Of a stretch of 64,000 nucleotides of DNA, positions 55,443 through 64,000 are shown one piece after another (the stretch's first letter is position 1; the number at the start of each line of letters is the position of its first letter). This DNA comes from Lumbricus rubellus (taxonomy: Eukaryota; Annelida; Clitellata; Crassiclitellata; Lumbricidae), in NCBI GenBank assembly GCA_945859605.1, contig OX243811.1, positions 31,095,453-31,159,452 of the forward strand. The letters are read 5' to 3'. A program made the translations under genes and the position numbers. The notes under the pieces were generated by a model. That model saw only the letters and a program-made list of their open reading frames with translations. It was not told where the DNA came from and made no database searches.

Positions 55443-56004
55443 CTGTATAGTGTCCATAGTCCATAATAATATATTATACCTATTTGGCAACTTTGTTTAT
55501 TCGCGTCCTTCCGACTACAAATCGCGGATCATACATGTGTATTAAATATGCATAATATACATAATATATATATTTATATATAGCTGATCAATCTCTCACA
55601 CGGGTTCTTTCTGTGCGTCTGTCATAATCTGTCTACTTGTCTTCTTATCTGTACGTCTGCCAACTTCCGCTTTCTCATGGTGATGTCTGATTTAAGCTCT
55701 CACACTTTGAAATTTAGCATTATGTCTAGGTGACGTTCTCATTTGTCTGTCTGTCCGTCCGTCCGTCCGTTTATCTGCCTGTCCGTCGCTGTCCATCATT
55801 TGTCCATGTGACACCAATTGTCAGGTGCCCTGCGATCCCCATATATTACTCTGCGATGGTCTCTTGTGCCCTCACAATCAATTTCTGTCTGCAGCAGCTT
55901 TCAGTCGTCAAACATTTCAATAATTTATCTCCATTGACGAATCACTCGATCGACTTCCGCCAAACACAACTTCCGGTGTAGACTATAGTCGTGAAGATCT
56001 CAGC

Positions 56005-56420
56005 TAGCTGCATGAACAGCAGAACATAGCAGACTACAGCAGCAGAGCAGGACAACAGGGAGGAACAGAACAGAGCAGGACAATAGAGAGGAACAGAACA
56101 CAGGGTAATAAACCAGAACTGAATAGAAGTAAGTCAGTAACAGTATACGGCATAGACCAGAAAGGAACGCAGTAAAGGGCATACATAATATAATGCATAA
56201 GAACACACAATGACATAACATGGCGTGATAGAACAGAAAAGAACACAAGAAGATATATGGCAAAGTAGAACACAAAAGAACAAAACAGAACAGGACATAA
56301 CCTAATAGAGTAGAACATAATATAAGACATTAGGACGTAGCATAGCAGAATATATAGGACATAAAAGAACTCATAGTTTTACAGAATATAGCAGAAAAGA
56401 ACAAAAGAGGACATAGCAGA
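56005..56420. repeat. Degenerate (ACAGAACAGAGCAGG)n tract
   Basis: Purine-rich repeats of AGAACA, AGCAGGACA and GAACATA types spread over about 400 bp, with a related patch at 56,560-56,650. Open frames here are Cys/Leu-rich artefacts. Confidence 0.8.
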
Positions 56421-57156
56421 ACTGATGGACGCCTTGCATGGCTGCCAACAGTTAAATTCGACTCCTGTAATAACTCCATTCATTAGGCTATACTGGTCGT
56501 AATCATACTGCGTTGTGTCAAAATAAAACGACGATTGTAGGCTATTATTATAGAATACCACGGAGCAGAGCTGCAGAGCGCAATTATAGCATGGAACAGA
56601 ATCGAAAAGAATGGAGCGGATCAGAGTTGAACTGAATAAGAACAGAATTTTGTAGCAAAGATGAATAAAAGGCTTGTAATCCCTGCATAGTTGCAACACA
56701 ATTACAATTGCAACACGTCATGAGCGTCGTGATCGATTAGATACTTAGAACTGAATTTTTTTTAAACAAAAGCAAAAGACGAGCGAAAATAAACATCTGA
56801 AAAACAGACATTGGTAACGGCCGTAACGGACAGGCTGGACAGCGAGATTGAGGAAAACGAAGGTGCGTAGACGAAGGTCGTTGACAAGGTCATCGCTTTC
56901 CATCATTCTCATTCCATCTCCATATTAGGCTTATTTAAATTATTAATCATGAGATTGTCATATCGGATTACTTTCGTGGACAGTTATTGAGAGTAGGATA
57001 TTATAATGATTGTGGAAGACGAAGAAACTTGCGAAGGCATGCGTAACTCTGTACACACAGCTGATGATAATTTATATCGACTAAGAGACAATTACAATGA
57101 CGATTGTGTTGTTTGATGTGACAAGGATGCTGATGCTGACTCCGTTGCAATGTCGT

Positions 57157-57157
<1 letters not shown>

Positions 57158-57248
<91 letters not shown>

Positions 57249-57303
57249 CCACCACCACCACCACCACCACCACCACCACCACCACCACCACCACCACCAC
57301 CAT
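57158..57303. repeat. (ATC)n then (ACC)n microsatellite
   Basis: About 30 ATC triplets followed by about 18 CCA triplets, which read as poly-His on the plus strand. Not coding as far as I can see. Confidence 0.97.
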
Positions 57304-57639
57304 GCTTTAGAAGTGTAGACAGTTGCATTAATAATATTCATTGCTAGTTTTCGTCACTGTATAATAGCTGTATGATTTCTTAGCATCATAGCAATACATA
57401 TCGGACAATAAAAAGGTTTTTGTCCGATCGTCGAATCAGACCATTAATCTCGACGCCGATTGATCCACAATGGCGAATTAATTGCGTTCGTTATCAGTTG
57501 AATGTCTTCGACGATGATGCAGTAAAATTCGCGTTAAGTGCGACCTCTGTCGACTGCGACGCTTGAGTGCACACACAATGGCCGCCACCACCAACTCCGT
57601 CGCTGCCAATCATAATGCTAAGCATATTTTTTAAATCAA

Positions 57640-58260
57640 GAATCTATGCCTGAGAACGAAAGATATGAAGAGGAAGAGACAGAAATTCGGTAAAAAATAT
57701 GAATAGAAGGAAGAGGAGAAGGAGAAGGAGGAGAAGGAGGAGGAGGATAAGAATGAGGTGATGGTGGCTGCTGAGGAGAACTAAGACCATGAGGCAGATA
57801 CGAGAGAATAAAGAGTAGAGACAAATGGAGGAGTAACTTAGTAAGAGGAGGAGGAGGAAAATCAGCAATACCGTGATCGGTGGAATTAAGAGAGAAAAAG
57901 AAGGAAGACGATGATGAGGTGAAAATTATTTTGTTGTAGAAGAAGAAGGCGTAAGGGCAGAAAAATGGGAAGAACGCGAGGAAGGACAGAGAGAATAATT
58001 AAAGGACGAAGAAGAAATGCACGACGAGGAGGGGTTGAGAGTATACGTGAGAATAATGAGCAAACCGAGACTGAAATAGGATAGCAAGAAATAACAAGAA
58101 GAGAACACGAAAGAAGAAGCAAAGTAGGACAGGAAGAGAGAAAGAGACAGAGACAGACAGAGAGAGATACAGAGAGAGGAGAGGAGAAAGAGAGACAGAG
58201 ACAGAGAAACAGGGAGACAGAGACAGAGAAACAGAGACAGAGACATGACATACGGTCGGC
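57640..58260. other. Purine-rich low-complexity region
   Basis: G/A-rich with (GAGGAG)n and (AGACAGAG)n patches. Long open frames on the minus strand (Leu/Ser-rich) reflect composition only. Confidence 0.75.
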
Positions 58261-58966
58261 ATTCGTCCGTCTGTCCAAAGTAATTTCGCAGATCTGTGAA
58301 GTAACTGTTTCGTTTCAATAAAGACTTCAAATAAACTCGATCCTCCCTATAAATAACCGGTTACAGGATGAGGACATCTGCGATTTCTCATTCCAGCTGA
58401 TGGGTCCCTTCTGGACCTCTGGTCTTAATAATAACTGCGATCAGACATCCCAGGCGGACATTTGATAACTGTCTCAACTCGTCGTAAATATGCATATAAC
58501 GGAAGATATTATTAATGTGGCTGGTTGGCCAGGCTCACAGAGCAATAAGTCACCTCTGGTCTTGGTCTCTGGTCTTGGTCTTGCAAAGGATGAACTAAGA
58601 CTATGCCAGGTCATAAGAGCAGAACTTCACGTGTAACCTGACTGATTATTAAACAAAGCATAGTGATTCACTCTTTTGGTAGACAGGCATTTTTACTTAA
58701 AGCAAATGTGATATTTATATTGCGCGTTTATCCAGTACGGTAGTTAACGATGCGCCCCATAAGCCTAAAGGGTCTGCCGAACATCCTCTGCATTTGCGCT
58801 CCTTGTGGATCAAGTGTAATATTATTAGGCCTATGTGCATCGTTTTCGCTTTCATTCTTCGTTTTGAAGAATGTTTTCATTTTCCACGAAGACAGGAATT
58901 AGTTTCAAAATTTATGTTCGACTGGAAACTCAGCCATAATGAGCAATATGACCGTATAGGGGGTCA

Positions 58967-60360
58967 TAAGGCCGGATTAACAAATGTGGGGCCCTGTTCA
59001 GTAAAACTGTGGGACCCAACCTTACAGAAGCACGACAAAATGACACACAAAACGTGTTGTATTCAAAGAATCAACATTCATCTATTATTAATTCATTATA
59101 TATACTTCTGTTTTACAATATCAACAGGTCTTTTGATATTAAAGTCCAGTGTTAATGTAAAGTATGTGCCGATATGGATATAGGCCTACACACCTCTTTT
59201 GCGGTTTAAGAATGTTATTTAAAGTGATTCGTGGTCAGACATTGTCCTAACCAGGGCACACAGCACTCGTACAAGCAAACAGTTCAGAAGTGATTTTATG
59301 CCCCAATTAAATTCTTGGCAGGAAAATTTATCTCAGTCTCACTGCAGAACAGCAACCATGCAGTGCAAAGGGTTTTTATCAGAGTTCTGTCATTTGCCCT
59401 GATTTGCCATACTGCAGCGCCGCCACTGTTTAGGCTGCACACTAACATGACATGACATTGCATTTTCACGGTTACATATACGCCTGTAGTAGACCTTGAC
59501 TCAATCTCCATTCTACCTACTTGTAGGCCTATGTGAGTTTTTCACCCCAGTTTCTGTCTCACTTGGTGGCCGTTCGTTGCGCTCAGCTACCCGTGGAGAT
59601 TTCGTTGTAATTTAATTCGGGTAATGTGATCATGCAGCGAAGACGTCGAAGTGCATTCACGGCAGTGGGTCCAGCTATCTGGAACAGCCTCCACGTGACT
59701 CTCCGCTCGCTTCCTTTGACTCTGTGTATATATATAGCCTACATATATATATATATAATTATATATATATACTATAGTCTCTACTGACTCTTTCTTTCGT
59801 CTTCTGAAGGCTTTTATTTTTCACCAGGCCTGGGCTGGAAGAGAATCTGCGTAAAAATCTCGAGAGACGCTATATAAATTTATGTGATTGATTCAATTTG
59901 TAAAAACAGAATGTATAAGCTTAATGAACCTACATTGCATATAAGGTTACTCAAATAACTCAATATATAATAACGACGCCATCTCATAATGCCTCACGTA
60001 GCACCTGAGTGAAGTATTAAGTGTGTAAATAAACACTTAAACGCATTATAGCTCTGCATACTAGCATCTCTGGCAGATTTTAAAATCAATCTGCCTGGTA
60101 ATGAAAACCGCAATAAGGGCCCCCACACATGTATAAAAGTTGTCTAGCCTAGCCTATGTCAAAATCAGTAGTTTTGGAATAATTTGACAATTTGTTCAGT
60201 TATTTAAACTCACTTTTGCTATTATAATTAACAATGATGAAAAAATTCCTATTGCATGTGTGGGGCCCCTAAAGTGTGGGGCCCCTAAAGTGTGGGACCC
60301 CTAAAGTGTGGGCTCCTATTCGGCCGAACATGTTGAACATGCCTTAATCCGGTCCTGAGC
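58967..60360. mobile_element. Likely hAT-type element with GCCGGATTAA termini
   Basis: Left end AAGGCCGGATTAAC and right end CCTTAATCCGGTCCT are inverted. GTGGGGCCC motifs follow at both ends, including four tandem units of GTGTGGGGCCCCTAAA type at 60,255-60,315. The target duplication is not clear. A LINE tail sits inside (59,630-59,900). Boundaries are approximate. Confidence 0.55.
59630..59900 (+). repeat. LINE 3' remnant (L2/CR1-like) with internal microsatellite
   Basis: The plus strand encodes RRRRSAFTAVGPAIWNSLHV, the F..AAP.LWNSLP block found near the end of many LINE polyproteins. A (TA)n run at 59,725-59,770 breaks it. Degenerate C-terminal coding sequence and the tail GACGCTATATAAAT follow. 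Confidence 0.65.
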
Positions 60361-60658
60361 GGTCAGTGGGAAGAACAGGCGGCGAGTTAGAGGATTGCAG
60401 GTCACTAACTCTCGTATGCCGAGGTTAAGAAAACAAAGTCGCTACGTATGACTGCCTTCTTGTTCTCGCGCCTCGCTGCTTTGCATAGCATTGATATCAA
60501 CCTATATACATAGACGTGTGCAGCTATAGAGTCCGCTTTATAGATGTCTTGAATAAGCACAAATGTATCATTGAATCAACTGTAACAGACGAATAAACGG
60601 AGAAAGGAAGAAAAGAACGAACGAATAGATTAAAAAACAAATGAACGAATCTACACAT

Positions 60659-61109
60659 GTAGACCCATAGTTCGAGGGTACGTATGGTACGTATTTTATT
60701 CTTTGAAAGGTACGTACGTATTTTAACGTACCTTATTGAAGGGCACGTAAAAGGTACGGTACAACACTTAACCGTGGCACATGCTATAAGTCATGGATTA
60801 TTGATTATTCATGCCATGTCATGGTGTAACATACTCATTTACAAGTATTAAAGCCTTAAAATGTTATATAATCACAAAAATCACCTCATCCCGTTCATGA
60901 TAACGTAAATACGCTGGTGACGTCACTTTGTTTGCATGTGCCAATAAGTGAGTAATTTATTATCGGTGAAGCGTCAAAACACTGACATGTAATAATACTC
61001 AGAAATAAAATACGCGTATGGTACGCGTATTTTATTCTTTGAAAGGTACGCAGGTATTATACGCGTACCTTATATAAGGTACGCGTACGCATCGAACTAT
61101 GTGTAGACC
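60659..61109. mobile_element. Possible MITE with GTAGAC..TAGTTCGA termini
   Basis: The left end GTAGACCCATAGTTCGAGGG and the right end (complement of TCGAACTATGTGTAGAC) are inverted. Both sides continue into related GGTACGTA/GGTACGCG-rich arms, including two copies of TTTTATTCTTTGAAAGGTAC. No coding capacity. Confidence 0.55.
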
Positions 61110-61654
61110 TTTGTTTTTATCAAGGTTACACTTCAAACCTACAGTATGACCAATCATGTATATTATGGTTCATGTGCCACGTAAATGTCTGTTGTTGATA
61201 GACATCACTTGTGGCCTGCAGCCAGCATGCGCTGCTGAGAAATTGTGTCTAAACCGGTATAGGAGGGAGTCAGATAGCCTATTATGCTATCTATTTCACT
61301 TCCCGTCTCATATTTTTCTATATAATGCAAACATGGGTGGCATGGGATGTTTATTTGATATATTTCACAGATATATGCATGCATTATAATATCCCAACTG
61401 AAGACAGATTATCAACCAGATGTTTTCAAAGATGTTGACCTCTCCAGCCGTAACAAGACGTCATGTAGCTGATAGATACCACGTGCGTATATATATTTAT
61501 AGTCATATTGCGTATATACCATGTTGGGCTTAATCGAGGACTATACGCATCACATAGATCATAGGCCTATATACATATATAGGCCTACATAATAGAGTCT
61601 AAATGAGGGGTAGCCGGGGTTGACTTCAGTAGAGGCCCAATAAGGCGGCTGACT

Positions 61655-61770
61655 CATTTGACCTATATAGCCTTCACCTTTGACCTATTTGACCAGTACA
61701 GCCTTCAGTTTCGTCCATTTGACCAATACAGCCTTAAAAATTGAGTGTCCGCGCAGTTTGACCAATACTA
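61655..61770 (+). repeat. TTTGACC-spaced repeats upstream of element ORFs
   Basis: Five occurrences of TTTGACC(T/A) spaced 17-40 bases apart, most followed by AGCCTTCA or AGCCTTAA (for example TTTGACCAGTACAGCCTTCA). The last TTTGACCAATAC lies just upstream of the first ORF at 61,790. It could be a promoter array or terminal region of the mobile element; the role is unknown. Confidence 0.6.
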
Positions 61771-61789
61771 TGCTTACTTTTTCAAATTC

Positions 61790-62152
61790 ATGGAATATCC
61801 AACTAGGCTTAAAGACAAGATATCCCAATATAAAATGGTTTACCCGGAGAAAACTAAAACTGAATTACGAAAAATCGCCAGGCAGCTCGGCTTGGTTGCA
61901 AATACAACAAGACTGCGGAGATCGGAGTTGATTGTTGTAATTGACGTCCACAACCGTGAATGCTACGACGATGAATGCCCATGCAAGTATCCACGGCCGG
62001 ATCGACAACAACGACCAAGCACGAATACCGTCGTTCGTCGCCGGCGCAATGGCAACTCACCCCCGTGTGATGTTAGTTTGATCGACAACGAGATCATCGT
62101 CGTTAATTGTCAAAGCAATGGCAACTCATGCCTGTGTGATGTAAGGGTATGA
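61790..62152 (+). CDS. 120-aa protein sharing N-terminal module with the adjacent polymerase
   Basis: Runs from the ATG at 61,790 to TGA at 62,150-62,152. The first 17 residues or so (MEYPTRLKDKISQYKM) match residues 5-20 of the downstream polymerase (MEYTARPKDKRSQYKM). Residues 24-52 then form an LRKIARQLGL...LRRSEL segment of the HeH/Rho-N (SAP-like) type, also present twice in the polymerase. The remainder is Cys-containing and basic with two copies of NGNS and a CDV pair. An open frame extends upstream to a GTG but has no earlier ATG. It could be a separate small DNA-binding protein of the element or a broken duplicate of the polymerase 5' end. Function unknown. Confidence 0.55.
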   Translation: MEYPTRLKDKISQYKMVYPEKTKTELRKIARQLGLVANTTRLRRSELIVVIDVHNRECYDDECPCKYPRPDRQQRPSTNTVVRRRRNGNSPPCDVSLIDNEIIVVNCQSNGNSCLCDVRV

Positions 62153-62267
62153 GTGGACTACGACGTAGATACGGGATTACAATATCGCAAACGATTTTAC
62201 ACCGCTGGTTTATAATCGTCTTTGGATCAATCGAATATTTTTTTTTTTTTCCTCTGGCGTATAAAAA

Positions 62268-64000
62268 ATGACTGAAAAAATGGAATATACGGCTCGACCT
62301 AAAGACAAGAGATCCCAATATAAAATGGACTACTCATCGTATAATCTGAAAGAATTACGACAAATTCCTAAACAGAGAGGACAAAGAGGATACTCGAGTT
62401 TGCGAAAAGCGGAACTCATAGCGTTCATATCGCAGGGAGATCGACTAGGCGCTCGGGCACAGGTCAACAAAGCACAAGCGCATACTCCCGCCACTGTGCG
62501 AGAATTGCGAGAAATTGCAAAAAAGAGAGGTGTGCGAGGATACTCGAGATTAGCAAAAGCGGAACTTACGGCATTCTTGTCTACTATGTGGAAATTTTTG
62601 AATCCGGGGAAAAATAAAATAGTTTTTTCGGATTGGCTGACTAGTGAGATTAGTCAGTTACCCCCTCAAATAAAACCGCCCATTCATAGGTTCAAACTTC
62701 GAGAGACTGCGACGGCTATCAAAGGGTTTACAAAAAGATACACGATCGATGGCGACAACGGGATCGATGTTGCAACTTTTCTCAAGGCTGTAAGACCGCA
62801 GGTAGTTAGGTTGCTAGTGAAAAATCGCGGGGTAAAAGTTCAATTCGATCGCATGTGCGTAATGGAGAAAGTAGATATGAAAACCGGCGAAGTAGTAACG
62901 GCTGAGCCTAATTTCAAATCAAAGAGTGATATTATTTTAGAAGCAACCGAAGTGAGGGAAATATATACCAACGCAGCGGATAAAATTAAGGAGAGCATGG
63001 CAAGTTTTCAGATGCGGGGGAGTAATTGGAGATTCAAAACCGTTTTGAAGTTGGATATTGATACAGTGACATATAAACCATTGAAAGGTAGTTCTTATAT
63101 TCCACTTCCAGATTATTTAGCGAATAAAAAGGCTATTATTAATATGAAGAACGAAGACGATGAATGCTTCAAGTGGTGCGTAACGAGAGCTGTAAACCCA
63201 GTTGACAAAAATACAGAAAGAATTACGAAAGAATTAATTAGACAGTCTGAGGAACTCAATTGGTCTGGTATCGAATTCCCAGTAGCAGCGGATGCTAATG
63301 TGCTGAGTAAGTTTGAGCGAAATAATAATATTAGTGTTAATGTTTTTGGTTACGAGAAAGAAGTGAATATATTCCCACTATATATATCAAAACATGAGAA
63401 TGATAGGTGTGTAGAGCTATTACTCATTTCTGATGGAGAAAAGAAGCATTATTGCTGGATCAAGAATTTTAACAGATTGCTGGCACTACGAACAGAAAAA
63501 TCCCATAATTCAATGCACTATTGCAGAAGATGTTTAATCGGTTTTAGAAAAGTCGAATCGCTTCACAAACATACTGAGTACTGTTCGCAGCAGGACGCTC
63601 AACGAATAGAACTTCCGGAACCTGGGACTATGCTAAGTTTTACACATTATTATCGGAAGATGCGTGTGCCGTTTGTGTACTTTGCCGACTTTGAATCGTT
63701 CATCAAACCCATCGGCACATGTCAACCCGTTCCTAGCACGTCTTACACCAACAAGTATCAAAAACATACGCCCAGCTCGTTTTGTTATCATTTGAAATGC
63801 TTCGATGATGAAGTTTATTCCCAAGAGCCGGTGAGGTTTACAGCTGAAAACGAAGACGATGATGTTGCCCAGTTATTCATAGACTCTATCGAAGAAAATG
63901 TAAAACGAATATACAACGAGTTCAAATTCCCCAAGAAGATGATATTCGGCAAAACTGAACAGAAATGTTATGATGAGTCTGTCAACTGCCATATTTGTGG
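62268..64000 (+). CDS. Protein-primed family-B DNA polymerase, Polinton/adintovirus-like (N-terminal part, open to window end)
   Basis: An uninterrupted frame of 577 codons from the ATG at 62,268 to the window edge. It starts with the module shared with the preceding ORF, then two HeH/Rho-N-like repeats 50 residues apart (about 27-55 and 77-105; LKELRQIPKQRG and VRELREIAKKRG, each followed by GYS-x-L-x-KAEL). The middle part holds MKNEDDECFKW at about 295 and a CCHC-type finger (C419, C422, H433, C439). The 3'-5' exonuclease motif Exo I is at D474-F475-E476 in YFADFESFI. A second Cys pair starts at the very end. The polymerase palm motifs must lie beyond 64,000. This architecture is known from Polintons and related animal adintovirus-like elements, which self-synthesise using protein priming. 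The lack of stops or frameshifts points to a recent or active copy. The exact clade is inference. Confidence 0.82.
   Translation, partial: MTEKMEYTARPKDKRSQYKMDYSSYNLKELRQIPKQRGQRGYSSLRKAELIAFISQGDRLGARAQVNKAQAHTPATVRELREIAKKRGVRGYSRLAKAELTAFLSTMWKFLNPGKNKIVFSDWLTSEISQLPPQIKPPIHRFKLRETATAIKGFTKRYTIDGDNGIDVATFLKAVRPQVVRLLVKNRGVKVQFDRMCVMEKVDMKTGEVVTAEPNFKSKSDIILEATEVREIYTNAADKIKESMASFQMRGSNWRFKTVLKLDIDTVTYKPLKGSSYIPLPDYLANKKAIINMKNEDDECFKWCVTRAVNPVDKNTERITKELIRQSEELNWSGIEFPVAADANVLSKFERNNNISVNVFGYEKEVNIFPLYISKHENDRCVELLLISDGEKKHYCWIKNFNRLLALRTEKSHNSMHYCRRCLIGFRKVESLHKHTEYCSQQDAQRIELPEPGTMLSFTHYYRKMRVPFVYFADFESFIKPIGTCQPVPSTSYTNKYQKHTPSSFCYHLKCFDDEVYSQEPVRFTAENEDDDVAQLFIDSIEENVKRIYNEFKFPKKMIFGKTEQKCYDESVNCHIC

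Noticed and set aside
58794..59183. 129-codon open frame on the plus strand
   Set aside because: It overlaps the left end of a transposon-like repeat (GGCCGGATTAAC) and has no recognisable domain.

Overview
This is nuclear DNA of an animal. It is intron-rich and AT-rich, with GT..AG introns, many SINE/LINE/MITE remnants, long microsatellites, aminergic and peptide-type GPCR genes, and a SZT2/EXOSC3 pair. The mix, together with the very common palindrome TAGGCCTA outside genes, suggests a marine invertebrate, possibly a deuterostome such as an echinoderm. That placement is inference only.

Layout. (1) Positions 1-27,291, minus strand: SZT2, the large KICSTOR subunit that tethers GATOR1 to lysosomes in amino-acid control of mTORC1. 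About 35 exons could be placed with consistent splice phases, covering about 2,228 codons; the 3' end lies left of the window. Introns carry MITEs, LINE tails and a 51-bp minisatellite. (2) 27,292-29,873: divergent intergenic/5' region with a SINE and a MITE. (3) 29,874-33,848, plus strand: EXOSC3 (RRP40), the S1/KH cap subunit of the RNA exosome, in four coding exons. Its third intron holds two hAT-type insertions with exact 8-bp target duplications. (4) 35,460-37,136, minus strand: an intronless biogenic-amine GPCR of the octopamine/alpha-adrenergic-like type. (5) 37,137-47,503: no gene recognised. It holds a 40-bp satellite interrupted by a transposon, pyrimidine-rich tracts, a LINE tail, a mariner-derived element with long TIRs and a SINE. 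(6) 47,504-51,593, minus strand: the 3' half (TM5 to C-terminus) of a second, multi-exon class-A GPCR. (7) 51,594-61,600: repeat-dominated DNA with long simple repeats and several MITEs. (8) 61,600-64,000, plus strand: the start of a large mobile element, with a 120-aa ORF followed by an uninterrupted 577-codon ORF running off the window. The latter is the N-terminal part of a protein-primed family-B DNA polymerase of the Polinton/adintovirus-like type. Both ORFs begin with the same short module.

SZT2 and EXOSC3 are head-to-head and could share a promoter region, but their products work in unrelated processes. No operon-like logic is expected. The strongest candidate for something unusual is the intact self-synthesising element at the right edge. 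Secondary interest lies in a possible in-frame cassette exon in the second GPCR, a mariner derivative packed with CCAAT-type repeats, and the sharp contrast in TAGGCCTA density between SZT2 introns and the rest.
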